From Oceanobacter sp. (GTDB taxonomy: Bacteria; Pseudomonadota; Gammaproteobacteria; Pseudomonadales; Oceanobacteraceae): DNA of 64,000 nt. The translations under genes were made by a program, and so were the position numbers. Within the stretch, counting starts at the first letter, position 1. Each line of letters opens with the position of its first letter. The stretch spans positions 1 to 64,000 of the forward strand of contig NVWL01000001.1 of assembly GCA_002733645.1 (NCBI GenBank). Direction: 5' to 3'. This document shows positions 18,283 through 28,875 of this stretch, one piece after another. Below the pieces are notes generated by a model that was not told where the DNA came from, searched no databases, and was given only the letters and a program-made list of their open reading frames with translations.

Positions 18283-20748
18283 ATGTGGCGCTCCCCTCTG
18301 ATCTTAGCGTTTGCAGCAATATTCGCATTGCCTGCCTTCGCTGCGCTCAACGATCTAGATAACGATGGCATTGCAGACGCGCAGGACCCGGACCGAGACG
18401 GTGATGGCCTATCTAACTTTCTTGAGTCCGCAGCAGGCTTTGATCCTGATGTCGCCGATCAAGTAGACACTGATGGTGACGGCATTCCGAACTCTATTGA
18501 TGACGATATTGATGGCGATGGTGTCCCCAATCAGAATGATGCCTTCCCGCTCAATAAACGCGACTGGATTGATACTGATGCTGATGGTGTAGGTGATAAC
18601 AGCGATAAAGATCTTGATGGCGACGGCATAGCGAATGATTATGAGGAAAAGTTAGGCTACAACCCCAAAGATATGGACTCACGTCCTAAAGATCGCGATA
18701 AAGATGGAATTCCTGATTTACTTGATCCCGATATGGACAACGATGGTGTTGCTAACAGTGAAGACGCCTTTCCGCTGAATGACAAAGAGTGGTCCGACCT
18801 AGACCGTGACGGCACGGGCGACAATAGCGACAGTGATCGAGACGGCGATGGCGTAAGTAATCAGTTTGAAGAAAATGCGGGAACCGATCCTAATGATCGT
18901 TTTTCTGCGCCTAAAGATACTGACCGAGATGGCACCCCAGACTCGTTAGATGATGACCGTGACGGTGACGGCGTTAAAAATGACGATGACTTGTACCCTG
19001 ATAATATTTCCGCATGGGCTGACACCGATAGCGATGGCATCCCCGATAACGAAGACCCTGACGCCGATGGTGATGGCATCCCGAACGTCTTTGAGTTACA
19101 CCTAGGCACCAGCCCGCTTGATCCTAACAGCAAACCGTCGGATGTTGATGGTGACGGTATGCCAGATTACTTCGACTCTGACGTGGATGGTGATGGCTTC
19201 GAAAATGCGTCAGATACCTTCCCTGAAGATGGCAAAGAGTGGATTGATACCGATGGTGACGGCATGGGGGATAACCAAGACCTTGACCGCGATAACGATG
19301 GCTACAATAACGATATTGAAGCTCAGGCGGGCTCAGATGATCTGGATGTTAATGATGTGCCAGCCGATATGGATAGCGATGGCATTATCGATATTCTCGA
19401 CGATGATATGGACGGCGATGGCCATCTTAATACTGAAGATGCATTCCCTAAAGATATAAACGAATGGGAAGATTTTGATGGTGATGGTATTGGTGATAAC
19501 ACAGATGAAGATCTAGATAACGACGGTATCAACAACGAGTTTGAGTTAACACTGAGCTACGACCCATACGATGCGACGAGCGTCCCGGCTGACTTTGATA
19601 ACGACGGCGTGCCTGATGAACTCGATACGGATCTTGATGGTGACACCATAGGCAATGAGATGGACTTGTTCCCGCGTGATCCTTCTGAGTGGTTTGACTT
19701 AGATGAAGATGGCATCGGCGATAACAGCGACCCTGATCGTGATGGCGATGGCATCAGTAATAGCTATGAATTACGTGTTGGTACTAATCCCGCTAATAAA
19801 GCGTCTGTGCCGCGCGATTTAGATGGCGACAGTATTCCAGATGGTATCGATGAAGATATCGATGGCGATGCTTATCTTAACGATGAGGATGCCTTCCCGA
19901 TGGATGCTTCTGAATGGGCAGACTTAGATGGCGATGGTATTGGTGATAACCGCGATTTAGATTTAGATGGTGACGGCATTAGTAATGAGTACGAATTGCG
20001 CCTCAATACTGACCCAAGAGATTCGCTGAGTGTTCCATCTGATATGGATAACGATGGTATTCCTGATGCGCTGGATGACGATATTGATGGTGATAACGTC
20101 CCCAATGTGAAAGACAAATTCCCGTTAGATCGCTCTGAGTGGGATGATACCGACGGTGATGGTATTGGTGATAACTCAGATAAGGACATTGATAACGATG
20201 GCATCATCAATAAATACGAGTTGCAGTTGTCCTTTGATCCGTATTCAGCGGCCAGTGTGCCACCAGATCAAGATAAAGACGGTATCCCAGATGCGCTAGA
20301 TAACGATCGTGATAACGACGGTTACGACAACGACAGTGACGCCTTTCCTGACGACCGCACCGAGTGGTCTGATTTCGATGGTGATGGCATCGGCGATAAC
20401 AAAGATCTGGATGTGGATGGCGATGGTTTTAGTAACGATACTGAAAAGCGTGAAGGCACAGACCCTTGGGATAAAGCAGATTACCCTGACCATGAGCCAC
20501 CTGTGATCGGAAAAATCGAGTGGTTAGAGGCTCAGAAAGCATTATCCGGTATGGCATATGACGATGGTCGTGGCATAACCTCAGTACGCTTGATCAGTCC
20601 GATGGGCGATAAGTGCGACGGCTTTATTCCATATGTTGGTCACTTTATGGTGCCGTGCGCCATTATTGGGAATAGCACTCAGTGGACCTTGGTGGTCGAA
20701 GATAAATTTGGCAACCGTGCAACCAGAGACTTTGTGCCCGGCGGTTAA
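18283..20748 (+). CDS. Large secreted calcium-binding repeat protein (thrombospondin type 3-like)
   Basis: An 821-residue exported protein: signal peptide (1-20, ending PAFA), then about 675 residues of tandem repeats, then an ~85-residue C-terminal domain with two cysteines. Each repeat is about 75 residues. It contains several DxDxDGIxD calcium-binding loops, a conserved DAFPxxxxEW block (first copies at residues 86 and 161; nine copies in total) and an ELxxGTxP-like stretch. Such repeats fold into Ca2+-loaded rods, as in TSP type 3 and OmpA-linked repeat proteins. No OmpA, sortase or autotransporter domain is present, so the anchoring mode is unknown. Many overlapping frames are open here because of the repeat; these are shadows. 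An adhesin or surface-spacer role is inferred. Confidence 0.88.
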   Translation: MWRSPLILAFAAIFALPAFAALNDLDNDGIADAQDPDRDGDGLSNFLESAAGFDPDVADQVDTDGDGIPNSIDDDIDGDGVPNQNDAFPLNKRDWIDTDADGVGDNSDKDLDGDGIANDYEEKLGYNPKDMDSRPKDRDKDGIPDLLDPDMDNDGVANSEDAFPLNDKEWSDLDRDGTGDNSDSDRDGDGVSNQFEENAGTDPNDRFSAPKDTDRDGTPDSLDDDRDGDGVKNDDDLYPDNISAWADTDSDGIPDNEDPDADGDGIPNVFELHLGTSPLDPNSKPSDVDGDGMPDYFDSDVDGDGFENASDTFPEDGKEWIDTDGDGMGDNQDLDRDNDGYNNDIEAQAGSDDLDVNDVPADMDSDGIIDILDDDMDGDGHLNTEDAFPKDINEWEDFDGDGIGDNTDEDLDNDGINNEFELTLSYDPYDATSVPADFDNDGVPDELDTDLDGDTIGNEMDLFPRDPSEWFDLDEDGIGDNSDPDRDGDGISNSYELRVGTNPANKASVPRDLDGDSIPDGIDEDIDGDAYLNDEDAFPMDASEWADLDGDGIGDNRDLDLDGDGISNEYELRLNTDPRDSLSVPSDMDNDGIPDALDDDIDGDNVPNVKDKFPLDRSEWDDTDGDGIGDNSDKDIDNDGIINKYELQLSFDPYSAASVPPDQDKDGIPDALDNDRDNDGYDNDSDAFPDDRTEWSDFDGDGIGDNKDLDVDGDGFSNDTEKREGTDPWDKADYPDHEPPVIGKIEWLEAQKALSGMAYDDGRGITSVRLISPMGDKCDGFIPYVGHFMVPCAIIGNSTQWTLVVEDKFGNRATRDFVPGG

Positions 20749-20852
20749 ATTTGAGCGCATAATGCAGTTATGACTATACTCAAGCGGTAGGCCCACCAAG
20801 CTCGTCATTAGGCGTTGGGTCTGATTGTTTAGCGTTCGTTGGGTGGGTGGGT

Positions 20853-21107
20853 ATGTCACTGAATTGTGTATTTTGTAAAAAGCCTGTTTTTGGTACAAAG
20901 GGGGTCACGGTTCCTGGTGAAGGACCTGCGCATCAAAATTGTTATCAGGCTTTCACAGCACTGGAACGCACATTTCAGGCGTTAGACATCAATAAACTGA
21001 GTGACTCCGAACTGGCTGATTTAAAAGACATGGTGCTTGCTGAAGAGAATGACCGTCGTCGATTGAGTGAAGATCCAGATTCTGAAGGCGATGTAGAACT
21101 CTTCTAA
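20853..21107 (+). CDS. Small protein with N-terminal CxxC/HxxC zinc-binding motif
   Basis: An 84-residue protein beginning MSLNCVFCKKPVFG, with Cys-x2-Cys followed by HQNC (His-x2-Cys), a four-ligand zinc site. An acidic helical C-terminal half follows. ATG at 20853 is preferred over the GTG two codons earlier, which gives the same frame. No named family is recognised with confidence. It could be a small regulatory or adaptor protein. Confidence 0.7.
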   Translation: MSLNCVFCKKPVFGTKGVTVPGEGPAHQNCYQAFTALERTFQALDINKLSDSELADLKDMVLAEENDRRRLSEDPDSEGDVELF

Positions 21108-21154
21108 CAAGCTGCCGACTCGTTTAAACTGCGCAATTTACAGCGCAGATACTT

Positions 21155-21538
21155 ATGCTAATCGAGAACTCTTCCAACCTTATTGCATCGCATCAACCAC
21201 TGACCCTAGCCAATGGTATTCAGGTTCATGAAGCGGAATTGATTAATGGTAATGCGTTGGTGATTGGTCCTGACTCCCTGTCATTGTATCGCCGCCCTGG
21301 TGACTGCTTGGATTCATTGGGTAAGGGATTTATCCGCTCTGCTGCATTTGATGCTGAATTTTTGCTAACAGACTACCCCTTACTTGAGCGTCATCAAGCT
21401 GGATTTGTGCAATTGTCTGGTGGGGCTGGATTATTGATCGGGTTAAATGATGCCCGACTGTTCAAAAGTGCAAACGATGCTTTGCGTAATCATGATGAGA
21501 TTTGCCGAATCTCATTGGCGGAAGATCAGTCGCGCTAA
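21155..21538 (+). CDS. Hypothetical protein
   Basis: A 127-residue soluble protein with no signal peptide or TM helix and no motif that I recognise. Codon usage is like its neighbours. It lies 47 bases after the zinc-motif protein and 57 bases before the epimerase-like gene, all on one strand, so co-transcription is plausible. Confidence 0.6.
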   Translation: MLIENSSNLIASHQPLTLANGIQVHEAELINGNALVIGPDSLSLYRRPGDCLDSLGKGFIRSAAFDAEFLLTDYPLLERHQAGFVQLSGGAGLLIGLNDARLFKSANDALRNHDEICRISLAEDQSR

Positions 21539-21595
21539 AGTTCGCGCAGTGATAACCTCTTTTTTTATTTGTTTCAGAACGCAGGAATTAAACCC

Positions 21596-22435
21596 TTGGG
21601 TATCAGTAGCTTTCATTCACACATCATCGGTGCCGATCGCCCGGTCGGCAAGCACCTTACGCGTTTGCTCGCAGAGCAGAACCTTATCTACCGTGGTGTG
21701 AGTATAGAAAGCACTGAGCGTCCGCATCTACAGTCCAGTGCTCGACCTGTTTATATACTAACGCCATCGTTATTAAACCCACGAGATATAGAAGCGTCGC
21801 GTTTTTGGCTGCAGAGGGCGAAAGACGAAGATGCCTTGGTTATATTTGTCTCCACTCTGGCAGTGTATAAAGCTCGAAGTGGCGAAACGAATGAAACCAT
21901 CACACCAGACCAAGATAATGAACTTGCTCATTGTTTTACTGAACTAGAAGCTCTCGCGCAGCAAAATCCTCAACATATTATTTTAAGAGTGGGCCAGTTG
22001 TTCTCATTAGAGTCTGAGGATTTTGCCGGTAAAGTTCTTAATCACATAAGAACCACCCCAGATTTAGCCCTAGATATGCAAAAGCTCTTTCAGCCTACAC
22101 CGGTGGATGATGTTGCCAGTGTTATCGTGGCAATTTTACGTCAAGTGAATTGCAGTGATAATCTTTGGGGGACGTACCATTTTACCGGTGTTGAAGCGAC
22201 GTCATCGTATGGCTTTGCGGAGGCTTTATTATCAGAAGCGAGCCAGTATGAAGATTTGTCGTCGGCGTGTTTAACGACGCAAGAGGGAGGGATGATGCCG
22301 GACGTTTGGACGCCGGTATCGGATCAAACTCACTTATTTTACACCTTTGGTATTAAGAAAAAACCATGGCGCCAAGGGCTAGCGCGATTAATTAAATCAT
22401 ATTATCGTGCGGATAAAACTGAAGCAGAAGCATAA
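21596..22435 (+). CDS. NAD(P)-dependent sugar epimerase/dehydratase-like protein (atypical SDR)
   Basis: About 279 residues of an extended-SDR (epimerase/RmlD-like) protein. After a Rossmann start, IIGADRPVGKHLTRLL, come the VFVSTLAVYKARSGE segment (the catalytic Ser/Tyr region, with Tyr in AVYK) and a C-terminal substrate part. The glycine motif is degenerate (GADRPVGKH rather than GxxGxxG). No ATG lies at the N-terminus. The TTG at 21596 has AGGA upstream; a longer reading from TTG at 21569 is possible. It may be a sugar-nucleotide enzyme; the substrate is unknown. Confidence 0.7.
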   Translation: MGISSFHSHIIGADRPVGKHLTRLLAEQNLIYRGVSIESTERPHLQSSARPVYILTPSLLNPRDIEASRFWLQRAKDEDALVIFVSTLAVYKARSGETNETITPDQDNELAHCFTELEALAQQNPQHIILRVGQLFSLESEDFAGKVLNHIRTTPDLALDMQKLFQPTPVDDVASVIVAILRQVNCSDNLWGTYHFTGVEATSSYGFAEALLSEASQYEDLSSACLTTQEGGMMPDVWTPVSDQTHLFYTFGIKKKPWRQGLARLIKSYYRADKTEAEA

Positions 22436-22529
22436 TTGCTTCTGTTTTTGGCACTATGAATAACGGTGATGGCTCAGTGGAAACACGTCTGATCGTTTTG
22501 TCTTTTAGCAGTAATGATTAAATATTTGC

Positions 22530-23126
22530 TTATGTCGTTGCCGTAAATGTCGCCGACTTCTGATAAAGATCCATTAATTTATCTGTGATCAAACTGCGAA
22601 TGCTTTCGCGCTCTAGTGCCGATAACCCAGTAAGCTCTTGCAGACGTAAACGGTGCAAGTGCAGGCATGGAAGTTTGTCGTTAAACTCGCGTAAATCCCC
22701 TTTCATCAGAACCGGCAAGAACGGGTCATCACTGTTGGTGCGGCGTAGTATCTGGCGCATACCTTCCTGAAACGGAATCGGCACGGAGCGTACTTTTTTA
22801 TCTTTGTGTGAAATCACCAAATACAAACCTTGCTTGCCAATTAAGTTACCCGGAATGACGTGCAACCCTGTGGCGCTGACTGCGTCGGGGTTTAGGTGAC
22901 TAAATGTGTCATGAAACGCATAAGGGTCAGGCAAAATGACCATTTGGCGATGGGCTTCTTCTGGGAAGAAAATACTGTAATTGGTATAAAGTTGACGAAC
23001 AGAAGAGGAGAACACGCAAAAGCGATTCTCGAACTGTTTGACAAAGTTCATCGCGCGTTTGTGCTGATTGATCTTTTCGAGGTTCCAAACCAGGTCACTA
23101 TTTTGCTGGTGCACTGCGGTATTCAT
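22530..23126 (-). CDS. Hypothetical protein
   Basis: A 198-residue soluble protein with no recognised domain. It starts at 23126 with an AAAGGAGAC ribosome site four bases upstream, a strong signal for a real gene. It is rich in His and basic residues and has no TM or signal peptide. It stands alone between the epimerase-like gene and holA, with a 245-bp non-coding stretch (23127-23371) to its right that shows no other gene. Confidence 0.72.
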   Translation of the reverse strand: MNTAVHQQNSDLVWNLEKINQHKRAMNFVKQFENRFCVFSSSVRQLYTNYSIFFPEEAHRQMVILPDPYAFHDTFSHLNPDAVSATGLHVIPGNLIGKQGLYLVISHKDKKVRSVPIPFQEGMRQILRRTNSDDPFLPVLMKGDLREFNDKLPCLHLHRLRLQELTGLSALERESIRSLITDKLMDLYQKSATFTATT

Positions 23127-23371
23127 CGAAGTCTCCTTTATCTGGTCAGCTCAGAGTCGCGAAATGCGCTTTAGTTCTAAATTATCAAGCAGTTATAGAA
23201 CCTTGGCTATGGGTGCTTACTTTCCGTTGAAGTTTTCTGACGGAAATATGGCGTTTAACTAGTCTTAACAAGCCAGTTAAGTGGCAAACGGTAAAACGTG
23301 GCCGACCTGTGTAGCTCTAAGAGTATGGCAGTCGGTCTAATAAAAAAGTGTGATAAAGGTAACGCTTTAAT

Positions 23372-24388
23372 TTAGGTGAGTGTAAATATATTGTCTGTTT
23401 GGCCTGATAGAATAACGATCAGTTGAGCCAGTAATAGCCAAGGATCATCACCACTTCCTTTGGCCGCGAGATCTGTTGCTTCTGCCGTTCTTAATGCTCT
23501 ATGCAGCTCTTTTTGCGACAATCTTTGTAGTGCCGATTTGTAGGGTTGCTGCTGTTTTGGCCAGATGAACTGCTGCTTAAATCCTTCCGCTAGCTGTTGT
23601 GCCCCTGAGCAGTTTTTAAGCATAATGAGCTGGCGTATTTTGCGTGTTATAGCCCCGAGGATCATAATCGGCTCATTGCCTTCGGCTTTGAGATGTCCCA
23701 GCATTCGGTTTGCTTCTCCGAGCTTACCGAGTAAGCAGGCATCCGCGAGACCAAACGCGTCAAAGCGGGAGCTGTCTCCGGTCGCTTCTTGGACTATTTC
23801 TTCAGTCACCATCTCTATACCTTGCATACGCAGTTTTTCTATCTCTTGCACTGCCGCAAGAAGGTTGCCTTCTGTTTGGTGGGCGAGTGCAGCAACCGCC
23901 GCTGGCTCAGCCTGTAGACCAGCAATCTGTAAGCGCCGTTTTAACCAGCCAGGATATTGCTGGCGATCAATCGGCCAAATGGGTAACACCACGCCATGTT
24001 TCTCAACCGCTTTGTACCACGCTGTTTTTTGCGTTTTGGCATCTAGGCGCGGGCAGATGATGAGGAAAACGTTATCCGGGGAAGGGTTTTCAGCCAACTC
24101 TTTAATGGCGCTGCCTTTGTCTGACGGTTTGCCGTTGGGAATGCGTAATTCAAGCAAACGGCGACTCGCAAACAAAGACATGGCTGAGGCTTCTTCAAGT
24201 AAATTGCGCCATTCAAAACCGGATTCAGCGTGAAAAAGCTCACGTTCTTCGATGCCTTGGTGTTTTACCGCGGCGCGGATTTCGTCGCACGCTTCCATCA
24301 GTAATAAGGGATCATCCCCTGATACCAGATAGCAAGACGCTAGGCCTTGTGACAGTGTTTGCCCCAGCTGATCCTGACGGATCTTCAT
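23372..24388 (-). CDS. holA: DNA polymerase III subunit delta
   Basis: Clamp-loader subunit that opens the beta sliding clamp. The 338 residues start MKIRQDQLGQ and include the family blocks YLVSGDDPLLLMEACDEIR, RRLLELRIPNGKPSDKG and LLAAVQEIEKLRM. Length is close to E. coli HolA (343). Its start overlaps the lptE stop by four bases (ATGA), giving the conserved leuS-lptE-holA order. Confidence 0.95.
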   Translation of the reverse strand: MKIRQDQLGQTLSQGLASCYLVSGDDPLLLMEACDEIRAAVKHQGIEERELFHAESGFEWRNLLEEASAMSLFASRRLLELRIPNGKPSDKGSAIKELAENPSPDNVFLIICPRLDAKTQKTAWYKAVEKHGVVLPIWPIDRQQYPGWLKRRLQIAGLQAEPAAVAALAHQTEGNLLAAVQEIEKLRMQGIEMVTEEIVQEATGDSSRFDAFGLADACLLGKLGEANRMLGHLKAEGNEPIMILGAITRKIRQLIMLKNCSGAQQLAEGFKQQFIWPKQQQPYKSALQRLSQKELHRALRTAEATDLAAKGSGDDPWLLLAQLIVILSGQTDNIFTLT

Positions 24389-24867
24389 TTGGCCTGCTCC
24401 AAGCTCTGTAGGCGACGAATCAGGCGGGTGATCAGGTCGGTTTTCAGGTCTTCGCGGGTTTGCGTTTCTTCTTGCTGAGTGGCAACGACATTGTTGACGT
24501 CGTTGCTTAACGTACGACGTGCATTTACTTCAAATGATTGCTTCTCATCGTCGAGTTGACGAACGACGGAAGCACTTAATAGCGCATTGAGTTCGTACTC
24601 GGCCACTTGGCCACTGGCATTAACCGATAGGGTACGTTTTTCGACATCATATTCTTCGATAATCAATTGAACAGGCGCATCCGCTGCCGAGGCAGTAATA
24701 ATAGCACCGTTGAATTCAAGCTGCTGACGCAGTGCTTGGCGAATATCATTGCCGCCGCCTTGGATATACAACACGCGATAACCGTCTGGAAGCGGTGTGA
24801 CACCACGTAAATGCCAGCCGCAGCCAACGAGTAGCGAGAGTGTCAGGGTCCAGGCGATTAAGCGCAT
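24385..24867 (-). CDS. lptE: LPS-assembly lipoprotein LptE
   Basis: Outer-membrane lipoprotein that plugs LptD for LPS export. The start at 24867 (MRLIAWTL) has GGAG at a good distance and gives a lipoprotein signal peptide with lipobox LLVGC. The mature protein is about 145 residues and begins CGWHLRG, a signature of LptE. It lies between leuS and holA, the usual context. Confidence 0.93.
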   Translation of the reverse strand: MRLIAWTLTLSLLVGCGWHLRGVTPLPDGYRVLYIQGGGNDIRQALRQQLEFNGAIITASAADAPVQLIIEEYDVEKRTLSVNASGQVAEYELNALLSASVVRQLDDEKQSFEVNARRTLSNDVNNVVATQQEETQTREDLKTDLITRLIRRLQSLEQAK

Positions 24868-24888
24868 AGTTTTCTCCGTATGCAACGA

Positions 24889-27480
24889 TTAGTTGGCAAC
24901 AATGTTTACCAGCTTACCCGGTACAACAATCACTTTGCGCACAGTTTTGCCATCAATCTGCTTTTGCACAGACTCATCCGCCATGGCCATCGCTTCTAAC
25001 TCATCTTTACTGGCAGAAACCGCCGCCTCAAGCTTGGCACGCACTTTACCGTTTACCTGAACAATCAACAAAATACTGTCTTTGACCAAGGCCTTTTCGT
25101 CCACTTCTGGCCATTGCGCATCCAGCACTAAGCCGGCGTTGCCAAAGGCCTCCCATAAAGATTGGGTTATGTGCGGAGTAATAGGTGACAACATACGCAT
25201 GATGGCGCTTAAGCCTTCGCTGATCACAGCTCGGCCACCAGTGCTGCTCATATCCAGCTTCTGGAGCGTATTTAACAATTCCATGACAGAGGCGATACCG
25301 GTATTAAAGTTGTATCGACGGCCAACGTCATCACTCACTTTTTGAATGGTCTCGTGCACTTTACGGCGCGCGTCTTTTTCGTCTTTGGAAAGATTGGACG
25401 CATCGCCATGATCCGCTTGCTGCAGCAGTTCGTAGCTTAAGCGCCAGACACGTTGTAAGAAGCGTTGAGCACCTTGAACGCCCGAGTCAGACCATTCCAA
25501 AGTTTGCTCCGGCGGCGCTGCGAACATAGTGTATAGGCGCACGGTGTCTGCACCGTACAGCCCAATGGCTTCTTGCGGGTCAACGCCGTTGTTTTTCGAT
25601 TTCGACATCTTGCTCATGCCAGCGATTTCGAGTGCCTTGTTGTCACTCGTGCGCTTGGCACTGATGATGCGGCCCTTGTCGTCGGTATCTAAGGTAACGT
25701 CTGTTGGGTTAACCCACTCTTTGGCACCATTTTCGGTGGTGTAATAGAAAGCATCGGCCAATACCATGCCTTGGCATAGTAAGTTTTTGAACGGCTCGTC
25801 GTCTTTTACCACACCCGCATCACGCAACAACTTCTGGAAGAAGCGCGCATACAATAGGTGCAAAATGGCGTGTTCAATCCCCCCAATGTACTGATCAACG
25901 GGAAGCCAATAGTTGCCTTCTTCTGGATTGACCATGTGCTTTTCGTCACGAGGCGAGCAGTAACGCGCGTAATACCAAGATGACTCCATAAAGGTGTCGA
26001 AAGTGTCGGTCTCGCGGAACGCAGGCTGTCCATCCAGTTCTATGTTTTCGAACTCAGGGTTATTTTTGATGGGTGAGTTCACTCCGTCCATAACCACGTC
26101 CGTTGGCAGAATCACCGGCTGTAACGACTCAGGTGCAGCGATAGCATCGCCGTTGGCTGTGCGAATCACAGGAATCGGCGACCCCCAGTAACGCTGGCGG
26201 CTTACGCCCCAGTCGCGTAGACGGTAATTGACTTTGATCTCGCCTTTGCGGTCGTTTTCAAGTTTGGTGGCGATGGCATCAAAGGCGGCTTCAAAATCTA
26301 AGCCGTCAAATTCACCGGAATTTACCAGCGTTCCCTTTTCGGTAAACGCGGCTTTGGTGAGGTCAATCTCTTCGCCACTCTCATTACCACCGGCAGGTGC
26401 GATCGACTGCGTAATTTCAATGCCGTATTTTTGCGCAAATTCCCAATCTCGCTGGTCGTGTGCAGGTACGGCCATGACGGCTCCGGTACCAAATTCCATC
26501 AATACGAAGTTGGCCGCCCAAACATCGACTTCTTTACCGCTAATCGGGTGGATGGCGGTGAAGCCTGTTTTCATCCCTTTCTTTTCAGTGGTGGCGACAT
26601 CAGCCTCAGCGGTGCCTGATTTGGCACAGTCTTGAATAAATTCAGCTAACTTTGGATTGTTCTCGGCGGCCTCTTTGGCCAGAGGATGACCTGCCGCAAC
26701 GGCAAGATAACTTACGCCCATCAGTGTATCTGGACGGGTCGTGTAGATCTCAAGGTCATCTTCACGGCCTTTAAGGCCAAAGCGCATTTGAATACCACGG
26801 GACTTGCCAATCCAGTTGCGTTGCATGGCTTTTACTTGATCCGGCCAGCCATCTAGTTGATCAAGATCATTTAGAAGCTCTTCGGCGTAGTCGGTTATGC
26901 GGATAAACCACTGCGGAATTTCTTTGCGCTCAACAACGGTGTCACAGCGCCAACAGGCACCATCAATCACCTGCTCGTTGGCTAATACGGTTTGGTCATT
27001 GGGGCACCAGTTCACCGCAGACACTTTTTTGTACGCCATGCCTTTTTCGATCAAGGTGGTAAAGAACCATTGCTCCCAGCGGTAGTATTCAGGATCACAG
27101 GTAGCAAGTTCACGATCCCAGTCGTAACCAAAACCGAGCGATTTTAGCTGGCCTTTCATATAGGCGATGTTTTCTTTGGTCCATTTAGCTGGCGCTACTT
27201 GGTGCTTAATCGCGGCGTTTTCCGCCGGTAAGCCAAAGGCATCCCAGCCCATTGGCTGCATGACGTTTTTGCCCTGCATACGCTGGTAGCGAGAGATCAC
27301 GTCACCAATGGTGTAGTTACGAACATGACCCATATGCAAGCGACCGCTTGGGTACGGAAACATAGATAAGCAATAGAATTTTTCTCGGTTATTGTCGACA
27401 ACCGCTTTGAACACTTGGTTAGTTTCCCACTGTTGTTGAACAGAGGATTCGATCGCTTGAGGGTTATATGTTTCTTGCAT
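24889..27480 (-). CDS. leuS: Leucyl-tRNA synthetase
   Basis: Class I aminoacyl-tRNA synthetase, 863 residues from the ATG at 27480 ([11 protein letters not shown]), matching E. coli LeuS (860). The HIGH motif appears as [13 protein letters not shown] and the KMSKS loop as [12 protein letters not shown]. The connective editing domain (about 220-420) and the C-terminal [12 protein letters not shown] domain are complete. A longer in-frame reading to 27567 has no ribosome site and adds an unlikely N-terminus. Confidence 0.97.
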   Translation of the reverse strand: MQETYNPQAIESSVQQQWETNQVFKAVVDNNREKFYCLSMFPYPSGRLHMGHVRNYTIGDVISRYQRMQGKNVMQPMGWDAFGLPAENAAIKHQVAPAKWTKENIAYMKGQLKSLGFGYDWDRELATCDPEYYRWEQWFFTTLIEKGMAYKKVSAVNWCPNDQTVLANEQVIDGACWRCDTVVERKEIPQWFIRITDYAEELLNDLDQLDGWPDQVKAMQRNWIGKSRGIQMRFGLKGREDDLEIYTTRPDTLMGVSYLAVAAGHPLAKEAAENNPKLAEFIQDCAKSGTAEADVATTEKKGMKTGFTAIHPISGKEVDVWAANFVLMEFGTGAVMAVPAHDQRDWEFAQKYGIEITQSIAPAGGNESGEEIDLTKAAFTEKGTLVNSGEFDGLDFEAAFDAIATKLENDRKGEIKVNYRLRDWGVSRQRYWGSPIPVIRTANGDAIAAPESLQPVILPTDVVMDGVNSPIKNNPEFENIELDGQPAFRETDTFDTFMESSWYYARYCSPRDEKHMVNPEEGNYWLPVDQYIGGIEHAILHLLYARFFQKLLRDAGVVKDDEPFKNLLCQGMVLADAFYYTTENGAKEWVNPTDVTLDTDDKGRIISAKRTSDNKALEIAGMSKMSKSKNNGVDPQEAIGLYGADTVRLYTMFAAPPEQTLEWSDSGVQGAQRFLQRVWRLSYELLQQADHGDASNLSKDEKDARRKVHETIQKVSDDVGRRYNFNTGIASVMELLNTLQKLDMSSTGGRAVISEGLSAIMRMLSPITPHITQSLWEAFGNAGLVLDAQWPEVDEKALVKDSILLIVQVNGKVRAKLEAAVSASKDELEAMAMADESVQKQIDGKTVRKVIVVPGKLVNIVAN

Positions 27481-27767
27481 AGTGATGTCTTGTTGGGCCA
27501 TGGGTAATGAGGGCAGGGTGTGCCTATTTATTGCGGGAGAGTTTACCTGATCGTTGGGGTTCAGCATAGGCAGACTAAGGGATCGCAGATGAGAACAGCA
27601 AGGTCTTGACGAAAAACTAAAACTAAATGCTAATTCATGTCGTTTGCATTACTACTTATCGATTGTTATTCTGCGCCCGATTATTCAAAAGAGGCCCTAG
27701 CAGTGCATTTATGCATGGGGCCCTAGATGTCAAAAAAGACGCTACTGTGATGAGAATGGAGCTATAG

Positions 27768-28875
27768 ATGAAAAAGTTATTATCGATTGCAATCGCTGCG
27801 GCAGTTTCGAATGTTGCTGTGGCTGAGACGACAGATGATCAAAGCATTGCAAATGCAAGTGAATGCTTTGGCTGACACATTGGATCAGCAAGCTGCCACA
27901 ACCCCTGAACATGGTGTTTATATCGGCGGTTACGGTGAAATGCACCTGAATCTTAATAATGGCAAAGACAACGAAATTGATTACCACCGTTTCGTTTTGT
28001 TCTTTGGTAAAGAGTTTAACCAGCGTACTCGTTTTTTCTCTGAGCTAGAGCTTGAGCACAGCTTGGCAGGTGAGGGTAAGCCCGGTGAAGTTGAACTTGA
28101 GCAGGCTTACGTTGAATACGACGTTAACGACAGCACCAAAGCCCGTGCCGGTTTGTTTTTGCTGCCGATTGGTATTCTAAATGAAACGCACGAACCTGAT
28201 ACCTTTTATGGTGTAGAGCGCAACAACGTTGAAAAGCGCATTATCCCAACCACTTGGTGGGAAGGTGGTGTGTCACTTTCTGGTTCTATCGTTTATGGTG
28301 TTAGCTATGACGTCGCGATTCACTCAGGTTTGAATAACGAAGAAGCAACCATTCGTAGTGGTCGCCAGAAAGTGGCTGAAGCAACCGCGAATAAAGCGGC
28401 CTACACCGCTCGCGTTAAATATACGGCGATTCCTGGTTTAGAATTGGCTGTTTCAGGTCAGTATCAGGATGATATCTTACAAGGCGCAGGCGATGATGAA
28501 ATCGGTGCCGGCTTGATTGAAGCACATGCGGTGTATCAGAAAAATGGTTTTGGCTTACGCGCTTTGTACGCACAGTGGAATATCGATTCAGATGTTGAGT
28601 CTGCCGCGTTAGAAAATATTGGTGCGAGCAAGCAAAACGGTTTCTACATTGAGCCGTCTTACCGTATCAATGAGAAAGTCGGTGTCTTCTACCGTAACAG
28701 CCAGTGGGATACCAACGCCGCGGACAGTGCTGATTCTGAAGTCACTCAAAACGATATCGGTGTGAATTACTGGTTAGCCGAAACGGCTGTACTGAAAGCT
28801 GATTATTACCGTCAAGAGAAAGCCGGTGATCTAAGTGGCACTGGTTATAACCTGGGTGTTGGTTTTAGCTTCTAA
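27768..28875 (+). CDS. Outer-membrane porin with an apparent frameshift after the signal peptide
   Basis: ATG at 27768 (GGAG six bases upstream) encodes a textbook signal peptide, MKKLLSIAIAAAVSNVAVA, then ETTDD. That frame stops at 27873-27875. The mature porin continues in the +1 frame from about 27838 (IKALQMQVNALADTLDQ, then YIGGYGEMHLN) to 28875. The barrel part is about 340 residues: a short coiled-coil segment followed by repeated beta-strands, ending GYNLGVGFSF with a terminal Phe. The family resembles porins of the LbtU/phosphate-selective type. As written, no single frame gives an exported protein, so this is either a one-base error in the assembly, a true inactivating mutation, or phase variation. 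The next gene overlaps its stop (TAATG). Confidence 0.85.

Noticed and set aside
18861-20506. Several open frames on both strands inside the calcium-repeat gene
   Set aside because: They are low-complexity shadows produced by the DNA repeat; only the 821-residue frame has a signal peptide and family sense.
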